Below are positions 1 through 8,870 of a DNA stretch of 64,000 nt, one piece after another. Below the pieces are notes generated by a model. It was not told the DNA's origin. It made no database searches and worked only from the letters and a program-made list of their open reading frames with translations. The first letter of the stretch is position 1. Every line of letters begins with the position of its first letter. The stretch comes from AP-15 sp963724435 (lineage in GTDB: Bacteria > Pseudomonadota > Alphaproteobacteria > ATCC43930 > CGMCC-115725), in the NCBI GenBank assembly GCA_963724435.1, contig CAVRUN010000004.1:62001-126000 (forward strand), in the 5' to 3' direction. The translations under genes and the position numbers were made by a program.

Positions 1-1096
1 CGGTCGCCTTGGTGCAGGAGGTACGGTCGGAAGCCAGATGCAGTTTGTGCGCCTTGATCAGGTTTTCGGCCTGCCCGCGCGCGCAATAGACCTTCTCGTA
101 GAGCGTCTTGGGCAGACCCCGCAGGTTGGTGACGATGAAGCGGCTGTCGGCCCCTTGAGGACCGGCCTCGACGCGGGCGATGACGCGGCGCTCGACATTC
201 CAGCTTTTGGCGGCATAGCGGAAATCGCCATAGCGGCGGACCTTTTCCCCTTCGTCTGCGAGACGACCCAAGGCGGCGTCCTCGGTGAGCGGGCTGACCT
301 GCCGCAGCAGCACCGGGTTACCAGAGAGGCCGAAGATGTAGCCGACCTGCTGACGCTCGCACCACGCCATGGCCTTGGGCCGGCCGTAATGGCTGTCGCC
401 GCGCACGACGATCTCGACCGCCGGCCAGCGGGCGCGGATGCGGCCAATGACATGGCGCAGCACCAGCGCCACCTCGGTCCCGTCAGGCGTCTTGCCGGGG
501 CGCAGGATGACAGCGACGGGTTTGCCGGTCGTCGCCTCGTAAATGTGGATCGGCAGAAAGCAGCGGCTGTCGTAGTGCGCATTGAAGAGCGCGAGCTGCT
601 GGCCGCCGTGAACCCGGTCCTCGGTGTCGTCGATATCGAGCAGGATGCGCCGGGGTACCTGCTCGAAGCTGTCGCAGAACAACTCGATCATCGCCGCCAT
701 CATGCGCTTGAGCGCGGTCGCGCTCGGCAGGTTCTCGAGCCGGCTGATCGTCGGTTGCGAGCACAGATCTTCACCGCTTTCCGGCAATCGTCCGACGGCC
801 ATCTTGAAGGCGGGGTCGGCTTTCAGCGCGTCGCAGTCGTTGCCGTCGGGATAGCCCGCCGCAATCAGCAAGGCACGATAGCGGATCATCTCGGCCAGTT
901 CGTGCCGCACCCGGTCCGGGTCGCGCGGATCTTCGAGGCACGCCGCTAAGCGTTCGGCAATCTTGAGCCGTTGTTCGATCGCCGCCACCAGCAATATCCC
1001 ACCATCCGAGGTCAGCCGGCCGCCGTCAAACCCGACATGCACCGGCTTACCCGCCACCGCTGGCAAACCTGGCAAAATCCCCGTACCTTCCTCCAT
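1..1096 (-). CDS. IS1380-family transposase, 3' end beyond window edge
   Basis: An uninterrupted reading frame of 365 codons runs from an ATG at 1096 off the left edge. It reads as an IS1380-type DDE transposase: an N-terminal segment with FDGGRLTSDGG, the acidic motif LLDIDDTED, the block VVRGDSHYGRP, and the late motif YCARGQAENLIKAHKLHLAS, which is typical of this family. The enzyme would cut and join the ends of its own element. No frameshift is seen in the visible part, so the copy may be active, but the C-terminus cannot be judged. It lies directly upstream of a truncated glycosyltransferase gene, which fits an insertion-prone surface-glycan locus. Confidence 0.88.
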   Translation of the reverse strand, partial: MEEGTGILPGLPAVAGKPVHVGFDGGRLTSDGGILLVAAIEQRLKIAERLAACLEDPRDPDRVRHELAEMIRYRALLIAAGYPDGNDCDALKADPAFKMAVGRLPESGEDLCSQPTISRLENLPSATALKRMMAAMIELFCDSFEQVPRRILLDIDDTEDRVHGGQQLALFNAHYDSRCFLPIHIYEATTGKPVAVILRPGKTPDGTEVALVLRHVIGRIRARWPAVEIVVRGDSHYGRPKAMAWCERQQVGYIFGLSGNPVLLRQVSPLTEDAALGRLADEGEKVRRYGDFRYAAKSWNVERRVIARVEAGPQGADSRFIVTNLRGLPKTLYEKVYCARGQAENLIKAHKLHLASDRTSCTKAT

Positions 1097-1215
1097 GGCG
1101 GGTGCGAACTCCGTTGCTTCGGTTTGATCCGGCCTTAGCAACCAAATCATACACGAAACCAACGGTTTATGCCGCTCCCGCCGTCCCTTCTGGCCAGTCC
1201 AATGAATTTTTCAGG
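1..1215 (-). mobile_element. IS1380-type insertion sequence, partial
   Basis: The transposase gene is followed on its 5' side by about 120 noncoding bases. A plausible outer end is the CCTGAAAA-type sequence read on the minus strand from 1215 to 1199; family ends often begin this way as I recall, so this boundary is an inference. The other end and any target duplication are outside the window. Confidence 0.5.
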
Positions 1216-1265
1216 TTAGGTTTCGAATTGAGACGGCCTCGACAGCTAACCTGTGAGGCGACGAG

Positions 1266-1787
1266 ATGAGACTGACGATTGTTATTTCTTGCTACAATGT
1301 ACTGAAGACAATAAAAAAAATAATCGAAGCGGTTCGGCAATCTCCGTATCCGGATAAGGAAGTCATTGTTGTCGATGACGGCTCGGTGGATGGCACCCGC
1401 GAGCAGCTGAAGTCCGAGATCGAGCCCTCGGGCCGCGTCGATCGCGTCTCATACCACGATCGGAACCAAGGCAAAGGCGCGGCGCTGCGTACCGGGTTCC
1501 GGCATGCAACCGGTGACATCGTCATTTTCCTGGACGCCGATCTCGAATACGCCCCGAAAGAGTACCCACGGGTAATCGAGCCGATCGTGTCGGGTATGGC
1601 GGACGTGGTGTTAGGCTCGCGCTTCGCGGGCGGCGAAGCCCATCGCGTGCTCTATTTTTGGCACCGGGTCGGCAACAGCTTCCTCACATTGCTGTCGAAC
1701 ATGCTCACCGATCTTGACCTGACTGACATCGAGACCTGCTATAAGACATTCCGCCGTGAGGTCATCCAGTCGATCGAAATCGGTTAA
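1266..1787 (+). pseudogene. Truncated family 2 glycosyltransferase
   Basis: This 173-residue frame begins at an ATG with a GAGG ribosome site six bases upstream. It shows the GT2 fold motifs: an SCYN start, VVDDGSVDGT (DDGS at 37-40), and DADLEY with the metal-binding DxD at 90-92. Similarity to polyprenyl-phosphate-sugar transferases continues to CYKTFRREVIQSI near residue 170 and then stops at TAA. Family members of this type normally run another 60-80 residues through a FGFEPE-like segment, so the C-terminus is missing. No continuation is evident in the next 30 bases. The product probably lacks activity. It lies 50 bp from the IS1380 end, in a locus of sugar-transfer genes. Confidence 0.7.
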
Positions 1788-1815
1788 AAACTCACGCCAG
1801 AAGCCGGAGATTCCT

Positions 1816-2544
1816 TTAACAGACAACAGAGTCTTGTCTGTTAGGTTTCTTCTCTAATACAAAAAGCACGTTTGATATAAATCCCGCTAGGTACACGCCA
1901 TGAATTCGAAAATCGTCCCGAAAGCCGAGGTATTTTGCCATACAACGCAGTTGATATGCTGATAAAAGGTTTAAATTCTCCTCGGAGGCAAAAAATTCCT
2001 TCCCGATCATAACGAGGATACGGCGGAATATTTTTGGAGGTAACCAATGGACGACCGGAAGAACGGTGTGAAATTCGATTGGATACCAGCGGTTCGGTGT
2101 GGTTAGAAACACGCCCTTCCGCGCAACGCGCCTCGCCTCGGCGATGAATGCCATTTGTTGAAAAGCGTTTCCGACATGCTCAAGTACAGCGCTTGAATGA
2201 ACATAATCGAATGAGCCATCGGCGAAAGGGAGAGAGCGCCCATCTCCTTTGACGTATCGTACACCCGGATAGGCATGTTGCAAGAAAGCGGCGCCTTCAT
2301 CGATACCAACCGCCGTGATCTTAGATTTGTGCCAGTACCAAGCCTCTAGATAATTCGAATGGTCGTAAGACCGGTCACTTGTAGCTCCCACATCAAGGAT
2401 TGTGTCCGATGCGGTAATGCCGAGGGCGAGAAACGCTCTAAACATCTTGCCGCGTTGGTAGCCCGCAACTCTCATGGCCAACGAGCCGGGGGCCGCGACG
2501 TTATAAATTGAGCGGTTGACGTGCATAGCGAAGCCTACGTGCAC
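1816..2544 (-). CDS. Class I SAM-dependent methyltransferase
   Basis: A 242-residue protein of the Methyltransf_11 type. Motif I is TILDVGATSD near residue 60, with the acidic motif II in ITAVGID, a GDGRSLPFADGSFDYVHSS segment characteristic of small-molecule methyltransferases, and LEHV after it. The substrate is unknown; the neighbouring glycosyltransferases suggest a sugar or lipid-linked glycan. The GTG at 2544 gives the longest frame and an ATG at 2526 is an equally good start. Base composition is clearly more AT-rich than genes after 6 kb, which suggests acquisition with the rest of the glycan patch. It is on the same strand as the two genes upstream but about 300 bp away, so it may have its own promoter. 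Confidence 0.75.
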   Translation of the reverse strand: MHVGFAMHVNRSIYNVAAPGSLAMRVAGYQRGKMFRAFLALGITASDTILDVGATSDRSYDHSNYLEAWYWHKSKITAVGIDEGAAFLQHAYPGVRYVKGDGRSLPFADGSFDYVHSSAVLEHVGNAFQQMAFIAEARRVARKGVFLTTPNRWYPIEFHTVLPVVHWLPPKIFRRILVMIGKEFFASEENLNLLSAYQLRCMAKYLGFRDDFRIHGVYLAGFISNVLFVLEKKPNRQDSVVC

Positions 2545-2843
2545 TCTTTGCCAGAGCTCGTCATAATGTTACGTTCAAAAACCTCGATGTTGAACCGCTT
2601 TTTGCTGGCAGATTGAGGCCGAGCACGACGGCCTGCGCGAGAAGAACGCCCGCTCGGCAGCCTGTCTCGACCCTTTGAACCTCGACCTTCGGGTCGTACA
2701 ATGGTTGCGGCTCGGCGGGGAGGGGAGCGGGAGCTACTCAGCGGCTTAGGAGTTTGTGCTCTACCGGGCAGGATGGTGACTGAACAGTTCGCCCAACTTG
2801 GATAGATGCAGATTTCGCCGGTAATTACAGGCTCGGAAATCGG
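2545..2843. other. Noncoding gap in glycan patch
   Basis: About 300 bases without a convincing gene. Short frames cross it but none has a ribosome site or recognisable protein sequence. The methyltransferase promoter is probably in the part near 2545-2620; no clear regulatory motif was seen. Confidence 0.5.
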
Positions 2844-4031
2844 CTAACTCCGGAGGGTTGCACGGTATTCAAGAATATAGAGCAAGAAAGACCCATAAAC
2901 GATTTGGGTCCCGAGCACCAACGTGGCGCTGCTAACGATGACCAGCCGAAACGCGCCTCCCCCGACCAGCTGCCCAAACCCCATTTCTGACCATTCGCCT
3001 ATGGCGGCCAAGAATGCAATAAGTCCCAGCAGCATTAGCGCGGCGCCCAATGCTAGTCCGCGCTCAAGCGGCATCCCTCGTCTGAGTTTCTCAAAGGCGG
3101 GGTCGCGCAGTAGAAACCCGCGCTGAATTGCGATCACCTTGGCGAATGCCCAAAACAGCATGGCCTCGAACCCGATATTAATCGCGGCGGCCGTCAGCAC
3201 CATCGTGTGCTCGGCGAGGATAAGGTTGCCGATCGCCACATCACCAATGAACAGCGCCACGGTTCCGACCAGGCCAGTTAAAAAAATTGCCGCGCCCGGA
3301 TAGAGGAACATGCCACGCGGGCTGAGCAGCAGAAATAGCCGAAGGCTGCGCCAACCATCGCGCCAGCTGCGCAGGTGAGGGGGACGATCGCGGCCGTCGA
3401 CTGACAGCTGGGTCGGTACCTCGGTGATCCGCAGGTGGTGGATGGATGCCTTGACGATCATTTCCAGAGCGAACTCCATTCCGGCTGCATCTAGCTCAAG
3501 CGAAATAACCGCATCGCGGCGGAAGCCTCGCAAACCGCAATAGAAATCCCCGCTTGGGCTTCTATACAGGGTGCGCCCGATGAGCGTCAGGGCCGGATTA
3601 CCGAAGAATTTGTGCAGCGGCGGCATGGCTCCGGGAGCGATCCCGCCGAGGAAGCGGTTCCCGAGCACCAGATCATAGCCGAGCCGGAGCTTTTCGAGGA
3701 ATGGCTGCAAGCCGGAGAAATCGTAGCTGTCGTCCGAGTCGCCCATGATCACGAACTTGCCGTATGCAGCTTGAATTCCCGCCCGTAACGCATTTCCGTA
3801 GCCCCTCGCAGCGACCTCCACCACACGCGCGCCCAGATTGCCGGCAATCTCTCGCGAGCCGTCGGTGCTGCCGTTGTCGGCAACGATCACCTCGCCCTTG
3901 ATATTGTGCAGCCTAAGATAGGCGAGAGCCTTCGCTACGCACGTACTCACGGTGCGTGCCTCGTTGAGGCACGGCATCACAATAGACAGCTCTAATTCGA
4001 AGTCATCGGCTAGAGTAGCCGCTTCCAGCAT
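2844..4031 (-). CDS. Membrane-anchored family 2 glycosyltransferase
   Basis: 395 residues. The N-terminal 230 form a GT2 catalytic domain: SIVMPCLNEARTV, the nucleotide-sugar motif VIVADNGSTDGS, and the metal site GDSDDSYDF. The C-terminal 160 residues carry about four hydrophobic membrane segments. This domain order resembles dolichol/undecaprenyl-phosphate glycosyltransferases, which load a sugar on a lipid carrier at the inner face of the cytoplasmic membrane. The sugar and acceptor cannot be told from sequence. It lies 55 bp downstream of the large membrane protein gene on the same strand, so the two are probably cotranscribed and may act in one step of glycan decoration (inference). Confidence 0.82.
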   Translation of the reverse strand: MLEAATLADDFELELSIVMPCLNEARTVSTCVAKALAYLRLHNIKGEVIVADNGSTDGSREIAGNLGARVVEVAARGYGNALRAGIQAAYGKFVIMGDSDDSYDFSGLQPFLEKLRLGYDLVLGNRFLGGIAPGAMPPLHKFFGNPALTLIGRTLYRSPSGDFYCGLRGFRRDAVISLELDAAGMEFALEMIVKASIHHLRITEVPTQLSVDGRDRPPHLRSWRDGWRSLRLFLLLSPRGMFLYPGAAIFLTGLVGTVALFIGDVAIGNLILAEHTMVLTAAAINIGFEAMLFWAFAKVIAIQRGFLLRDPAFEKLRRGMPLERGLALGAALMLLGLIAFLAAIGEWSEMGFGQLVGGGAFRLVIVSSATLVLGTQIVYGSFLLYILEYRATLRS

Positions 4032-4086
4032 TTTGGACTCCTACGGCCGCTATAAATGCAATTCATCCGGGCAAATGACCTCTTGG

Positions 4087-5628
4087 TCAATTCGATAATC
4101 TTTCGGCTAGGCTTGGGAATACAATCTTTAGTTGATCCCAATAAAATCCCAGACAACCTTTCGTTATAATTTCATGTCCGCCCATGGCTTGATATTTGTA
4201 GTCTCCAAATGGAGAAATCTTATAAAGGAATAGCCATAGATGGGAGAAAACTACTCCGATTATGGCGGTGGTAATCAGGAGCGCTAAGAGGATGTTGCGC
4301 CAAGAGACGGAGAACGGAGAGGGTTTTACACAGATTGCGTAAAATCCGAGATAGGCTGCGAATTCGAAGAAAGGATAGAACTCCATTCGGTATCTGAACG
4401 CCATATACGTGTAGGTGAGTATCAGGAATGCCGGTATCGAAAGGCCGATCATCAGCGCCGCCACTGCTTCAAGGTCGATAAGACGCTCGCGTCCCAGCTG
4501 TGGCAGCCGTGTCAGACCAATACCCGCCAGGATCAATAATAATGGATCGGACAATAAGAAGCTACCTGGTGGTACTTCGACACCATCCAGCATTCGGGTC
4601 TCAAACTTGGAGAATAATAATTGGCCATTCGCCCCCATGAAAGTCCATCCTGGAAGGAAATAATAGAGTATCCCGTACCAAAGTCGCTCGATATTAAACG
4701 CGCCATATGTCGCCTGGCGGACAATGCGGCTAGAGTCAGTCATGTAGAAGATGTTTCTTTGCAAGTCGGCAAACTGTAGCGGATTGCCCCACCGTTGGTA
4801 ATTTACGAAGCCGCAAAGCAGCGCGAAACCCACAAGGATAGCGACGCAGATCACGGTGCGTCCGCCGAGGAGTTCACGAGACCAAAGCAACAAGCGCTTC
4901 CGAAGCGGGCCAGCTGCCGGCCAAGCAAGGGCTAGCACCAGCAGTCCGGTGGCTACATAAAGCCCCAGCCCCGTCGACACTCGCGTCAGGAGCGCTAACC
5001 CAGCCAGGGTCGCCATAACCGCTACCAGTCCGGTCGAAAATCGCCGATCTTTGATCAGGCCTCGCACCCCGCAATAGACGAACGCCGCGGCAACCGCACC
5101 CGACCAAGCGATCACCTCCTGATAAACCGAGCTTTTTAGGAATTGGATTTGAGCGCCACTAAACAGCAAAGATACAACAAGGAGAGAAAAGCCGATCGCC
5201 CGCAGATGGCTCTTGGGCAGGACTTGGTAGATCAAAAAGACGCTAGCCAACTTGAAGGACAAAGCAACCGTTACTGCAACCGTACAAGCCAAGCGCGTGA
5301 TGTCGAGGGATCCGAGAGCGTTGATTTCGATTAGTGGCAATCGAGGAATGGCGATACCGATACCGAAATAGGTATAGGTCTTGCCGTTGCGAAGGAAGCC
5401 GTCCTTGCCAATCGACGCGGGATCGACATCGAATTGCCCGTGCAGCAAATGCGCCAGCATGCTATTTGCGGTCATTCCTCGCAATGAGGGTTGAAATAAG
5501 TCGAAACTACCATCACTAATGAGAAATACATAATAAACTAGAGCAATACATATCAAAATTATGTACAGTAGAAGTAAAGTGGCTCCAGTATTATTCAATA
5601 CTGGAGCCCGAGGTGAGTGGTCGTACAC
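4087..5628 (-). CDS. Polytopic membrane protein, possible GT-C glycosyltransferase
   Basis: 513 residues with roughly ten or more hydrophobic segments, beginning with one near residues 15-35. I do not recognise a specific family motif. The size, many helices, a long periplasmic-type loop around residues 270-370 and the gene next door resemble GT-C enzymes (ArnT/PMT-like) that use a lipid-linked sugar made by a GT2 partner. That role is inferred from context only. The gene is AT-richer than most of the window, like the methyltransferase. It could instead be an unassigned O-antigen-related membrane protein. Confidence 0.6.
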   Translation of the reverse strand: MYDHSPRAPVLNNTGATLLLLYIILICIALVYYVFLISDGSFDLFQPSLRGMTANSMLAHLLHGQFDVDPASIGKDGFLRNGKTYTYFGIGIAIPRLPLIEINALGSLDITRLACTVAVTVALSFKLASVFLIYQVLPKSHLRAIGFSLLVVSLLFSGAQIQFLKSSVYQEVIAWSGAVAAAFVYCGVRGLIKDRRFSTGLVAVMATLAGLALLTRVSTGLGLYVATGLLVLALAWPAAGPLRKRLLLWSRELLGGRTVICVAILVGFALLCGFVNYQRWGNPLQFADLQRNIFYMTDSSRIVRQATYGAFNIERLWYGILYYFLPGWTFMGANGQLLFSKFETRMLDGVEVPPGSFLLSDPLLLILAGIGLTRLPQLGRERLIDLEAVAALMIGLSIPAFLILTYTYMAFRYRMEFYPFFEFAAYLGFYAICVKPSPFSVSWRNILLALLITTAIIGVVFSHLWLFLYKISPFGDYKYQAMGGHEIITKGCLGFYWDQLKIVFPSLAERLSN

Positions 5629-6127
5629 GCTATTTGGCCTCGAAAGTCGACAATAGGGAAAAGAGAGATTGGTGTGTATGCATTCTCTTTGAGTTTACGT
5701 TTATGGTGGCAAACTCTCATATCTCGTGTGGTTTATCAACCGGAGAGTGTATCGATTTGATCCTGGGCACCGATAAATCATGAAGTGGAGAGTCGAGAGG
5801 TTTGCACAGCCGGTCCACGCGGCACAGTCGCATTCGCCAGGTGATGATGCGATTTGAGTACGTAGGATGGGTTGAGCGGAGCGAAGCCCATCGCATTGGG
5901 CGGTCGAGCACTATTCCGATGCGGGCATTCGGACAGATTGAGACCTAGCGCCCTTACGCGCTTACCGTCTCAGTCTCATCAAGGGGGTGGGTTACGCTGC
6001 GCTAACCCACCCTACGGGTCTGATTTTGGGTCGATGATACGTTGTGGCGCGGTGGGTGTTTGCGGGTGGTGGCTATTTTGCCGGGCGATCAGCCTGGCTT
6101 CTTTTTGCTTAAACGAGGGACACGCGC
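5629..6127. other. Long noncoding spacer with dispersed repeats
   Basis: The first 230 bases are AT-rich and probably hold the promoter of the leftward glycan operon. The rest contains two inverted copies of a dispersed repeat, listed separately. No gene with a ribosome site was found before 6128. Confidence 0.6.
5861..6017. repeat. Inverted pair of CGTAGG-type dispersed repeats
   Basis: Near 5861-5894 the plus strand reads CGTAGGATGGGTTGAGCG and continues to AAGCCCATCGC. Near 5985-6017 the minus strand reads CGTAGGGTGGGTTAGCGCAG and continues to TAACCCACC. The second copy is itself a hairpin with 9-bp arms (5986-5994 with 6003-6011). Repeats of this kind are scattered through many proteobacterial genomes. 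The two copies face each other around about 90 bp. Confidence 0.75.
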
Positions 6128-6346
6128 ATGGCGTTATCGGTGCAGGACTTTTATCGGAGCTCGAACGGCGATCGCTGGCAATTGGTGCGTGATCCGGATA
6201 CCGGGCGCTCGTTTGTCCGGCACGAGCCCAATCTCGCCTCGGGCGGGCGGATCACCGAGACCGAGGTCGATGAGTTTCTCGATCGGACCGGGACCAGTCC
6301 GCAAAACCTCGCTTTGCGGGCTTTGCTGGAGAAACCGAGCCCTTAA
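6128..6346 (+). CDS. Small conserved hypothetical protein, 72 residues
   Basis: A GAGGGA ribosome site lies nine bases upstream of the ATG. The protein is soluble and acidic at its end, with a segment NGDRWQLVRDPDTG followed by FVRHEPNLASGG and TETEVDEFL. I recognise this pattern as a small uncharacterised protein common in Rhizobiales-type genomes, but no function is known to me. It stands alone between two repeat regions and is read against the GH13 gene downstream. Codon use matches neighbouring genes and supports real coding. Confidence 0.7.
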   Translation: MALSVQDFYRSSNGDRWQLVRDPDTGRSFVRHEPNLASGGRITETEVDEFLDRTGTSPQNLALRALLEKPSP

Positions 6347-6527
6347 CGCCGATCGGGTGGTGCTAAGCCATCGCGACGGCGACGGATTGCGGCGGCGCTG
6401 GTGGTGCGAACCGGACGGTTCAATCCAACCTGTTTCGTCAGCCCCGCTTGACCCCTGGGTCAAGTCTAGGACGGGGCCGGGCCTGTTGCTTCGACGCTGC
6501 GCCTGTTCAAGGCAGGGCAGAGCCTGG

Positions 6528-6547
6528 ATTCCCGCCTTCGCGGGAAT
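6528..6547. repeat. ATTCCCGC hairpin, dispersed repeat
   Basis: Arms ATTCCCGC (6528-6535) and GCGGGAAT (6540-6547) around CTTC form a perfect 8-bp stem, followed by GACGG. It lies between the convergent small gene and the GH13 gene and could also end transcription. This is a common proteobacterial dispersed unit; a related sequence occurs inside the IS5 transposase near 42392-42416. Confidence 0.7.
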
Positions 6548-6601
6548 GACGGAATACGGGAATGCCCAAACAGCTAGGTAACTGAGACACCATCCACCCA
6601 A

Positions 6602-8725
6602 TCAGCCGCCATCGGTGTAGGTGTAGATTTTGGCTTCCCATGGAAAGATCGCCTCGCGACCGACAAAGGCGGGATCGACATCGCGGCCCTGGGTGACCTC
6701 GACCCATTTCTTGCCGGGAGGCGCCGGGCCCGGCCAGGTCGGGACGACGTAATCGGCGCCGGGAGCCGAGGCGAAGTCCGAGAAATTGGCGAGTACGATG
6801 ATCGGCGCGGCCGTAGCACCACCACGGCGCCAGGTCACGACGCGCTTGCCGTCGCCGAAATCGGACCAGATGAAATCGGCGTCGTTGACCGCCAATGCCG
6901 GCGCTGATGTCCGCAATTTGATCAGCTGCTTGACATAGGCTTGGATGCGCCGCCGCATCGGCCCGTACCAACCGTCGGGATTGCCCGATCGGTCGTCGCT
7001 GGCCGCGGCGGTCAGGCGCCCGAAATTCACCGGATCGACCTGTTTGCCGCCGCCTTGCGTGACATTGCCGTTCTCGTCAAACAAATCGTGCTGGTCGGCA
7101 AATTCTTCGCCGGCAAGCAGCATCGGGATGCCGACCGCGGTCATCAGGCAGACAAAAGCAAGCTTTATCCGCTTTTCGATCTGCTCGTCCGGCAGGTCGC
7201 GCAGCATTGTAAACAAGCGCTCATGCCGGTAGCCCTCGACATCGTGCTTGGTGACGTAGTTGACCGCCTGCGCGCCATCGGTGAAGACACCGCCGAGCCG
7301 GCAATCGATCGCTTTGCGCACATTCCATTCGAAATTGTCGCCACCAGCGCTCTCGCCGAGGATCGCGGCGCGCACCCGCGCCTGAAAATCATCGTTCCAT
7401 AGCCCGTCGAGCCGGTTCTGGCGCAATAGGCCGGCCGGCAGGCTCAATTCCTCGCCGACGACGATAAAGCGGGCATCGGCGCCGTCGGCTGGGGCGAGCC
7501 CGGCATCGGCCCAGCGCTGTTTGAACAGATCGCGGCCGCGATCGTTAAAGGATTGGACAAAATCCCAGCTGGCGACATTCTCAACGCTGTCCATGCGCAC
7601 GCCGTCGACGCGAAAATCGCGCATCCATCGGGTCAAATAGGTCAGCATCAGCTGACGCGCCGGAAACAGCGACTGGACTCGGCCGGAGATCGGGTCGTAG
7701 GTCGTGACCGGCTTGGCATAGCGCCACAATGTGCTGCCAAAACCATCACGCGGGCTGCGCGAGCCGTCGGAGCGGCCAGAGGTCAGCGCGTCGGGATCGT
7801 TCAGATCGGCATTCGGATTATCGATGCAGAAATCCGCGGCATCGATGTGGTTGTAGGGTTCCTCCCTGGCGAAGGCCATCACGACATCGATAAAAAAGCG
7901 AATGCCGTTGCGGTGGCAGGCCTCGACGAGGCCGGCGAGATCGCGGTTCGCGGTCGGTGACAGATTCCCTTCCGGATAGCCGAGTTCGTAATCGGGCGCG
8001 AGGTAATGCGAGGTATCGTAGCCCCATTCGCGTTTGTAAAAGCTGTCGGCGGGCGGCAGCAATTCGAGCGCATTGACGCCGAGATCGACCAGATAGGCGT
8101 GGCCGGCATTGAGCATCGACAGATCGGAAAAGTTGGCGCCGCCGATCTGGTCGTCGACGAGTGCTGCCACATCGATAAAGGTGGCGACGTCGCGCTCGGG
8201 CTCGTTCAGCGATCGGCTCAACGCCCAGGCTGTCGGCAGTTCATAAATGACGATCTGGTTGTTCGTCGCGAGGCGGTTTGGCATGTCGGCAACGGCAAAT
8301 ACCGCGGCTTCACCGCCCGGGTCGGAATCGGCCAGCTTGCCTTGCCCGAGATAGCGGATCACCGCCGCCGGTTGGTTGTTCGCGGTTACATTTGGCGGAA
8401 AGACCCGCCAGTCGACGCTGGTCGCGAAGGGATCGGTGACTGCGATGCGGGCCGGCGGATTTTGCGATGACCGGCTGTCATCGACCTCGAACCAGTAATG
8501 GTAGACCGCGCCGTCCTGGAGCCCACAAGCGGCGGCGTCGATCTCGAACAAGCCGGCAGCATCCGGCGCGGGGGCGAGCGGGAATTTGCCGATGTCGGTG
8601 AGTGTCGGCGGGTTGCCGGGCACCAGCCGGGCGATCACCAGCTGCGGCGGTGCGCTTTGCGGGCGCGGGCTCCACAATAAAAAGCGGGTGGCGCGGCGGT
8701 TCAGGATATCGGCGCTGATCGGCAT
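6602..8725 (-). CDS. GH13 (alpha-amylase family) glycosidase with N-terminal CBM48-like domain
   Basis: 707 residues from the ATG at 8725, which has an AGGGAG site 11 bases upstream; a GTG at 8758 would add 11 residues. The first 120 residues look like the beta-sandwich of CBM48. The catalytic barrel shows GVNALELLPP, then region II DGVRMDSVE with the nucleophile Asp near 377, region III VVGEE with the acid Glu near 423, and region IV VTKHDVEG with the Asp near 494. Region I reads DVVMAF where most members have DVVxNH, so the usual His is absent. No signal peptide is seen, so action on an intracellular alpha-glucan such as glycogen is likely. Substrate is not assigned. No glg genes adjoin it. 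Confidence 0.82.
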   Translation of the reverse strand: MPISADILNRRATRFLLWSPRPQSAPPQLVIARLVPGNPPTLTDIGKFPLAPAPDAAGLFEIDAAACGLQDGAVYHYWFEVDDSRSSQNPPARIAVTDPFATSVDWRVFPPNVTANNQPAAVIRYLGQGKLADSDPGGEAAVFAVADMPNRLATNNQIVIYELPTAWALSRSLNEPERDVATFIDVAALVDDQIGGANFSDLSMLNAGHAYLVDLGVNALELLPPADSFYKREWGYDTSHYLAPDYELGYPEGNLSPTANRDLAGLVEACHRNGIRFFIDVVMAFAREEPYNHIDAADFCIDNPNADLNDPDALTSGRSDGSRSPRDGFGSTLWRYAKPVTTYDPISGRVQSLFPARQLMLTYLTRWMRDFRVDGVRMDSVENVASWDFVQSFNDRGRDLFKQRWADAGLAPADGADARFIVVGEELSLPAGLLRQNRLDGLWNDDFQARVRAAILGESAGGDNFEWNVRKAIDCRLGGVFTDGAQAVNYVTKHDVEGYRHERLFTMLRDLPDEQIEKRIKLAFVCLMTAVGIPMLLAGEEFADQHDLFDENGNVTQGGGKQVDPVNFGRLTAAASDDRSGNPDGWYGPMRRRIQAYVKQLIKLRTSAPALAVNDADFIWSDFGDGKRVVTWRRGGATAAPIIVLANFSDFASAPGADYVVPTWPGPAPPGKKWVEVTQGRDVDPAFVGREAIFPWEAKIYTYTDGG

Positions 8726-8870
8726 CGGGTTTTTGGCTCCCTGCGTTCCGGATGGCACTCGGTCTCGGATCGCGCCACGATAGCCGAAACATCAGTGCAG
8801 GGAGATGAGCTGGCTCACATTGGCCGGGCGGAGGACATCCCCCGCTGCCGCGCAGCGAGGCGAGGCGAAT

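Noticed and set aside
38..949. 303-codon plus-strand frame at the left edge
   Set aside because: Opposite strand of the IS1380 transposase, which has clear family motifs.
5861..6017. CRISPR array
   Set aside because: Only two inverted copies, not direct repeats with spacers.
6042..6601. Overlapping long frames around the small 72-residue gene
   Set aside because: They run through repeat hairpins and lack ribosome sites; only the 6128 frame has conserved sequence.
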